Assembly (NCBI GenBank): GCA_944368805.1 | Contig: CALVXC010000005.1 | Span: 1-37,696 of the forward strand | DNA from: an uncultured Bacilli bacterium | GTDB lineage: Bacteria; Bacillota_I; Bacilli_A; RF39; UBA660 | DNA: 37,696 nt | Direction of reading: 5' to 3' | Shown here: piece by piece, positions 32,563 through 37,696 of the stretch | How the letters are laid out: each line of letters starts with the position of its first letter | Numbering within the stretch: the stretch's first letter is position 1 | Made by a program: the position numbers and the translations under genes | The notes under the pieces: model-generated | Seen by the model: only the letters and a program-made list of their open reading frames with translations | Told to the model about the DNA's origin: nothing | Databases searched by the model: none

Positions 32563-35184
32563 TCAATATCGTTTAATTAGCTTCCTTAATAATTTATAAC
32601 TTTCTAAAACTACAAGTGGTGTAAATGAAATCAAAATAACAAATAACCATTGATTAAAATTAAGAGGATGTATATAGAAGAAATTAGCTAATGGTTCGAT
32701 GAAAATTATTAACATTAAAACCAATAATGAAGCAATCATCGCTCCATACAAATATTTATTCTTAGGATGATTTTTAGAAAAAATAGAAACCGTATGCGAA
32801 TGTTGATTTAAAGCATGAATAATTTGTGAGATAGCTAAAACACTAAATGCCATCGTTACAGCTATTTTTGTACCATATTGTAATGCATAAATATATGTAA
32901 TCAAAGTTATAAGAGCAATTAAAACACCGTAAAAAATAACTCGCCAGACTAATCCTTTTTCAAACAGACTACCACTTCTAATTGGTTTATGTTTCATTAT
33001 ATCTTTATTTTCAGGATCAACTCCTAAAGCTAATGCTGGAATCGTATCAGTTATTAAATTAATAAGCAAAATATGAACAGCATAAATAGGTGCCCCTAAA
33101 TTCAAAACAGTCGTTATAAAAATAACTAAAACTTCTGAAATATTACCAGCTAACAAATATTGAATAACTTTTTGAATATTACTATAAATTCTTCTTCCTT
33201 CTCTAACAGCATATTCAATTGTTGTAAAATTATCATCTAATAATATCATGTCAGCAGCATCTTTAGAAACGTCAGTCCCTACTTTTCCCATAGCAATACC
33301 AATATCAGCTTTTTTCAAAGCTGGAGCATCATTAACTCCATCACCAGTCATAGCTACTACTTCTTTCTGATTTTGTAAAGCATTAACTATTCTTAATTTA
33401 TCTGCTGGTGAAACTCTAGCAAAAACAGTCGTTTTCCTAACTTCTTGTTCCAATTTTTTATCATCCATTTTATTTAACTCTTCACCAGAAATAATATAAT
33501 CACCATCATGATAAATTCCTAATTTTTCACCAATTGCTTTAGCAGTAACTTTATGATCACCTGTAATCATAATAGTTTTAATACCAGCAGTATGACAAGT
33601 CGCAATGGCACTAATAACTTCTTCTCTAGGTGGATCAATCATTCCAAAAACACCAATAAAAATCAAATCATTTTCAACGCCTTCATTATCTTTAGGTAAT
33701 TTATTAATTTCCTTTTTAGCAAAAGATAAAACTCTTAACGCATCTTCTGACATTCTTAAACATAAATCAATAATTTTCTCTTTTAATAAATCAGTTAAAG
33801 GTTCAATCTTATCATTAACTACTATCCAATTACATTTAGCTAAAACCTCATCAATACCACCTTTAGTATAAACTGTTAACTTATCTTCTACTGAATGAAT
33901 AGTTGACATCATTTTACGTTCAGAATCAAAAGGTTGCTCATATAATTTAGGATATTTTTCTTCTAATTTAATTTGATCAATTCCTAAATCTTGCGCGAAT
34001 AAAATAAATGCCCCTTCGGTAGGATCGCCAATTATTTCACCTTTTTTATCAGGATTAATACTAGCGTTGTTACATAAACAAGATGCATAAATTAAATCTT
34101 GTTGTTTTTTAAAATTTTTAATATCTCCTATATTACCACTTATAAATTCATCATATAAAGCGTATTTCGTTACGGTCATTTTATTCTTCGTTAAAGTACC
34201 AGTTTTATCAGAACAAATAACTGTTGTACTACCTAAAGTTTCAACCGCTGGTAATTTTCTAATCAAAGCATTTTTTCTAGCCATTCTTTGAACACCTAAA
34301 GCCATAATAATTGTTGCTGTAGCTGGAAGTCCTTCAGGAATAACTGAAATAGCTAAAGAAATAGCTAACATTAAAATTGTAACTATATCATTACCATATA
34401 TTAAACCAATTATAAAAATAACCAAACTAATTAATAAACCAACTATACTTAAAGTTTTTCCAACTGAATTTAATTTTTGTTTTAATGGTGTATCTAACTC
34501 ATCAGTATCACTAAGCATATGAGCAATATTACCTACTTCCGTATTCATACCAGTTGCTACGACAACCCCCATTCCCGTTCCGTAATTAACTAATGATGAA
34601 CTATAAGCCATATTACTACGATCACCTAAAGATATATCTTCTTTAGTAATAGTTTCAATGTTTTTATTAACCGGTACCGATTCACCAGTTAAAGACGATT
34701 CGTCTATTTTTAAATTACTAGCTTTAATCAACCTTAAATCAGCCGGAACAATAGATCCTGCTTCTAATAAAACAATATCGCCTTTAACTAATTCTCTAGC
34801 TAAAATTAAACTTTCTTCTTTTTCCCTTAAAACTCTTGCCGTTGGTGCATTCATATTTTTTAATGACTCAATTGCATCAGCTGCTTTTTTTTCTTGAACA
34901 ATACTAATAATTGCATTTATAGCAATAATAACTAAAATAACAATACCTTCAGCCATTTCGCTTAATAGAAAAGAAACAATAGCAGCTATAAATAAGATTA
35001 TTATCATTGCGTCTTTTAACTGATATAAAATCATTTGCCAAATAGTCTTTTTCTTTTTATTAATTAACTCATTATATCCATCTTTTTTTAAACGTAAACT
35101 GGCTTCTTTATCACTTAACCCTAAATTACTTGTTTTTAATTTTGTATAAATTTCTTCAATGTTTTTTGTATGCCATTTTTCCAA
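32563..35184 (-). CDS. Calcium-type P-type ATPase (P2)
   Basis: 873 residues from a TTG behind GGTGAT; an ATG four codons up has no ribosome site. Cation_ATPase_N region, TGES near 166, VIPEGLPAT in M4, phosphorylation motif SDKTGTLT (Asp near 326), KGGIDEVL nucleotide site, MITGDH and VAMTGDGVNDAPAL hinge, and ten predicted membrane helices. PEGLP and the C-terminal six helices fit SERCA/PMCA-type Ca2+ exporters. A TATAAT with a weak TTACTT -35 precedes it. Confidence 0.94.
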   Translation of the reverse strand: MEKWHTKNIEEIYTKLKTSNLGLSDKEASLRLKKDGYNELINKKKKTIWQMILYQLKDAMIIILFIAAIVSFLLSEMAEGIVILVIIAINAIISIVQEKKAADAIESLKNMNAPTARVLREKEESLILARELVKGDIVLLEAGSIVPADLRLIKASNLKIDESSLTGESVPVNKNIETITKEDISLGDRSNMAYSSSLVNYGTGMGVVVATGMNTEVGNIAHMLSDTDELDTPLKQKLNSVGKTLSIVGLLISLVIFIIGLIYGNDIVTILMLAISLAISVIPEGLPATATIIMALGVQRMARKNALIRKLPAVETLGSTTVICSDKTGTLTKNKMTVTKYALYDEFISGNIGDIKNFKKQQDLIYASCLCNNASINPDKKGEIIGDPTEGAFILFAQDLGIDQIKLEEKYPKLYEQPFDSERKMMSTIHSVEDKLTVYTKGGIDEVLAKCNWIVVNDKIEPLTDLLKEKIIDLCLRMSEDALRVLSFAKKEINKLPKDNEGVENDLIFIGVFGMIDPPREEVISAIATCHTAGIKTIMITGDHKVTAKAIGEKLGIYHDGDYIISGEELNKMDDKKLEQEVRKTTVFARVSPADKLRIVNALQNQKEVVAMTGDGVNDAPALKKADIGIAMGKVGTDVSKDAADMILLDDNFTTIEYAVREGRRIYSNIQKVIQYLLAGNISEVLVIFITTVLNLGAPIYAVHILLINLITDTIPALALGVDPENKDIMKHKPIRSGSLFEKGLVWRVIFYGVLIALITLITYIYALQYGTKIAVTMAFSVLAISQIIHALNQHSHTVSIFSKNHPKNKYLYGAMIASLLVLMLIIFIEPLANFFYIHPLNFNQWLFVILISFTPLVVLESYKLLRKLIKRY

Positions 35185-35321
35185 TATTATCACCATTATT
35201 CTACTATTATTATAACACTTCTATCCTAATAAGTAAATTAGAACTATAGATTATTTTAATTAAACACTTAATTTTTTAACTAAAAATTCATTTCGTCAAA
35301 ATAGTTTCAGATAAATCAATA

Positions 35322-35347
35322 ATAAAAAGTCTTATAAATTAAGACTT
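35322..35347 (-). terminator. Terminator after gltX-tRNA-Glu
   Basis: AAGTCTTA (35327-35334), loop TAAAT, TAAGACTT (35340-35347); T-rich tail on the minus strand. Confidence 0.75.
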
Positions 35348-35361
35348 CTTTTTCCTAATGG

Positions 35362-35435
35362 TGACCCATATGGGTTTCGAACCCATGAATATTGCCTTGA
35401 GAGGGCAACGTGTTAAACCTCTTCACCAATGGGCC
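35362..35435 (-). tRNA. tRNA-Glu (anticodon CUC)
   Basis: 74 nt: acceptor GGCCCAT/ATGGGTC (one G-U), anticodon loop CTCTCAA (CTC), T loop GGTTCGAAACC, discriminator A, encoded CCA at 35359-35361. It lies 18 nt after the gltX stop on the same strand with no terminator between. Confidence 0.95.
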
Positions 35436-35453
35436 ATATAAAATAACAAAATG

Positions 35454-37112
35454 TTATTTTATAAATTTATTAAAACGTTTTAAAATTCTTTCTTTTCCAA
35501 TTAATTTTAATAACATATATAAATCAGGAGTTTGAGCTTTTGATGTTAAAGCAACTCTTATAACTGTACTAATATCTGTTACATTACCTTTAAAATCATC
35601 AGGATTTTCTTTATAATCCTTCATATTAGCTGCATAACCTAAACGATTAGTTAATTGTTTAATTTTTTCAAACCATTCATCTTTACTATCGGTTTCATCA
35701 TAATACTCATTAATATATATATTTAAAATATTAGCTATTTCATTTCTATCAGTAATTTTCATCCAATCATATTTTAAATTATCCATATCAAACAATTCAT
35801 CATACATATACCATACTTCGTCTTTAATATTGCCAAAACGTTCATAATCTTTTCGTGGTTTTTTTTGTTCTCTTTCGATATTGAAAATAGCAATCGAATA
35901 ATCTTTATATTTAATTAACAAATGATAAAATTCTTGATCGTATTCTTTAGCGTATTCTAAAGTTTGATTATATACTTCTGAAGCTTTCAAACGACTAATA
36001 TAATTTCTAGAAATATTTAATAATTTATCTAAGTCAAATAAAGTTCCACTTTCACTTATCTTTTTAAAATCAAATTTAAAATCATCAATACTCTTATCTT
36101 TATTAGCGTCATACCAACTTTCAAAATTAGAATTAGCAATAGTCATTAAATAAAGTTTAACAGCTTCAACAGGAATACCTTGTTCATGATAATAACTAAC
36201 GGCTGCTTCAGGATCTTTTCTTTTGGATAATTTTCGTCTTGATCCATTTTCATCTACTTTCATAACTAAACCTAAATGAGCATACTTAGGTATATCAAAA
36301 TTAAACTTTTTAAATAATTCAATATGTAGTGGTGTTGATGATAACCATTCTTCACCTCTTAATACATGCGTAGTTTTCATTAAATGATCATCAACTACAT
36401 GCGCGAAATGGTAAACTGGAACACCATCACTTTTAATTAATACATGATCAATATCATTTTCTGGAAATTCTATTTTACCACGTACCAAATCATTAACAAC
36501 AATTTTTTTATTAAAATCACCAGTTGATTTTAAACGTAGAACATAAGGTTTTCCTTCTTTAATAAGTTCAACTCTCTTTTCATTAGTTAAATTCCGATCT
36601 TTAGCATATTTTCCATAATAACCAAGGCGATCTTTTTTCTTTTCTTGCTCTTTACGAATTTCATCTAATTCTTCACTAGAACAAAAACATGGATAAGCCA
36701 TATCATTTTCAACTAAATACTTAGCATAAGTATGATAAATTTCTAATCTATTGGTTTGTAAATATGGTCCATAGTTACCTATTTCTTCTGTTTGAGAAAC
36801 AAAACCTTCATCAATATTTATATCAAAATTATTTAAGTCATCAATAATACCTTGAATACCATTTTCAACTGATCTTTTTTGATCAGTATCTTCAATTCTT
36901 AAATAATAAATACCATCAGTATCATTAGCTACTTTTCTTCCAATAAACGCTGAACACAAACTCCCCATATGGACAAAACCAGTAGGACTAGGTGCGAAAC
37001 GAGTAACAATCGCTCCTTGTTTTAAATCTCGTTTTGGATAAAGTTTTTCATAATCTTCAACTGTTTTATTTACATTAGGATACATTAAATCAGCTAATTC
37101 TTTATTTGTCAT
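35454..37112 (-). CDS. gltX: Glutamyl-tRNA synthetase
   Basis: 552 residues. Rossmann class I fold: RFAPSPTGFVHMGSLCSAFIG (HIGH motif as HMGS) and KLSKRKDPEA (KMSKS loop) near 298. An N-terminal extension of about 35 residues (MTNKELADLMYPNV...) precedes the catalytic domain. Few Cys: PCFCSSEELDEIR lies in the usual connective region. It has an AAAGGTGATG start region. The same transcript seems to continue into tRNA-Glu(CUC), its own substrate. Confidence 0.96.
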   Translation of the reverse strand: MTNKELADLMYPNVNKTVEDYEKLYPKRDLKQGAIVTRFAPSPTGFVHMGSLCSAFIGRKVANDTDGIYYLRIEDTDQKRSVENGIQGIIDDLNNFDINIDEGFVSQTEEIGNYGPYLQTNRLEIYHTYAKYLVENDMAYPCFCSSEELDEIRKEQEKKKDRLGYYGKYAKDRNLTNEKRVELIKEGKPYVLRLKSTGDFNKKIVVNDLVRGKIEFPENDIDHVLIKSDGVPVYHFAHVVDDHLMKTTHVLRGEEWLSSTPLHIELFKKFNFDIPKYAHLGLVMKVDENGSRRKLSKRKDPEAAVSYYHEQGIPVEAVKLYLMTIANSNFESWYDANKDKSIDDFKFDFKKISESGTLFDLDKLLNISRNYISRLKASEVYNQTLEYAKEYDQEFYHLLIKYKDYSIAIFNIEREQKKPRKDYERFGNIKDEVWYMYDELFDMDNLKYDWMKITDRNEIANILNIYINEYYDETDSKDEWFEKIKQLTNRLGYAANMKDYKENPDDFKGNVTDISTVIRVALTSKAQTPDLYMLLKLIGKERILKRFNKFIK

Positions 37113-37337
37113 TTTTCATCACCTTTAAAATATTTAAATAATTATATATATAATAACATAAAAAATATTTTTTTTAAACTATTAATAAAGTTTTTAAATA
37201 AAGATTTATATAAATATTAAAATTTTTTAAGCACAATCATGTTTTTTATAAGTATGGCATTTAACTTGATAAATTCTACCTATTACATATTTTTTTAAAT
37301 TTGATGTAATAATTAAAGTCAGAATAATTCTTAATAT

Positions 37338-37363
37338 AATAAAACCGTTGAAAAACAACGGTT
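37338..37363 (-). terminator. Terminator of the tRNA-Ile/tRNA-Glu operon
   Basis: AACCGTTG (37343-37350), loop AAAAA, CAACGGTT (37356-37363); TTTTATTATATT on the minus strand. Between this and gltX (37113-37337) only A/T-rich leader sequence is seen. Confidence 0.85.
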
Positions 37364-37377
37364 AAATTACATAATGG

Positions 37378-37451
37378 TGACCCGTATGGGATTCGAACCC
37401 ATGAATGCTGCCGTGAAAGGGCAGTGTGTTAAGCCACTTCACCAACGGGCC
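37378..37451 (-). tRNA. tRNA-Glu (anticodon UUC)
   Basis: 74 nt, acceptor GGCCCGT/ACGGGTC, anticodon loop CTTTCAC (TTC), T arm GGGTTCGAATCCC, encoded CCA at 37375-37377. Sister of the CUC tRNA at 35362. Confidence 0.95.
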
Positions 37452-37459
37452 ATAAATGG

Positions 37460-37533
<74 letters not shown>

Positions 37534-37555
37534 ATTTAAACCCAATGACTATTAC

Positions 37556-37584
37556 AGTATACCGTATTTTATCTAATTTGGCAA
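37556..37584 (-). promoter_or_regulatory. Promoter of the tRNA operon
   Basis: Minus strand TTGCCA (37579-37584), 17 nt, TATACT (37556-37561). Confidence 0.75.
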
Positions 37585-37635
37585 TACTTTTTTCAATATT
37601 TTTAATCGATTTTGTAAAAAATCTGAGATTTTTTT

Positions 37636-37672
37636 CTAAACGCAACCCCTTTTTTATAAAAGGTTGCATTTA
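37636..37672 (-). terminator. Possible terminator of a gene beyond the right edge
   Basis: GCAACC (37642-37647) and GGTTGC (37662-37667), extended inward by TTTT/AAAA pairing with two bulged C. T-tract is weak on either strand. Confidence 0.4.
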
Positions 37673-37696
37673 ACTAAGAAAATTCATATAGTTGCG

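Noticed and set aside
37190-37330. Minus-strand frame ending KCHTYKKHDCA in the gltX leader
   Set aside because: Cys/His pairs looked like a small zinc protein, but there is no start codon or ribosome site and it lies just after a terminator.

Overview
This is an AT-rich Bacillota-type chromosome segment that reads with the standard bacterial code. UGA is a genuine stop (both SPASM radical SAM genes end in TGA) and Trp is UGG. The YlbD/YlbE/RsmD trio, the SUF genes, a T-box ahead of glyS and the rpsU-yqeY pair point to the Bacilli/Erysipelotrichia/RF39-like side of the phylum; the species cannot be named from sequence alone. Almost all genes lie on the minus strand, so transcription mostly runs from high to low coordinates.

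Region 44-7440 is an accessory RiPP (ribosomally made, post-translationally modified peptide) cluster downstream of tsf. A consensus promoter with a perfect 11-bp palindrome between its -35 and -10 leads into, in order: a possible 34-codon ORF, a SPASM radical SAM enzyme with a C-terminal PqqD-like domain, a second SPASM-type enzyme with an N-terminal PqqD-like domain and a cut-down SPASM region, a 41-residue peptide ending CGGNYCSDWC (the likely precursor), a HisC/CobD-like PLP enzyme, a B12-type radical SAM enzyme, and an ATP-grasp/phosphohistidine phosphotransferase. The cluster runs off the left edge, so an exporter or protease may lie outside.

Region 7500-10350 holds translation genes (tsf, rpsB with an unusual SAP/Rho-N tail, yqeY, rpsU). 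Region 10384-12928 is a compact class II bacteriocin cassette: a C39-peptidase ABC exporter followed by two double-glycine peptides, the first hidden because it starts with AUU. Its promoter looks sigma-H-like and an almost identical 42-bp element precedes a PD-(D/E)XK nuclease-family gene at 16191. Between and beyond these are rsmD, ylbE, ylbD, wecB, murD and sufC-sufD-sufS.

Region 20664-25030 is a small accessory patch: a two-TM protein, two tandem HTH paralogues (one starting with AUA), a HIT protein with an M3 peptidase, a decayed peptide deformylase pseudogene and an orphan 337-residue protein. The right third is housekeeping: glyS under a T-box with a very short Stem I, two membrane-anchored proteins, tex, dinB, a ZIP transporter, tRNA-Thr, a Ca2+-type P-ATPase, gltX followed directly by tRNA-Glu(CUC), and a tRNA-Ile/tRNA-Glu(UUC) pair.

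The most notable points are the RiPP cluster with an unlisted Cys-tailed precursor, the self-contained two-peptide bacteriocin operon under a sigma-H-type promoter, and four genes whose only sensible start codons are AUU or AUA placed behind strong Shine-Dalgarno sites.
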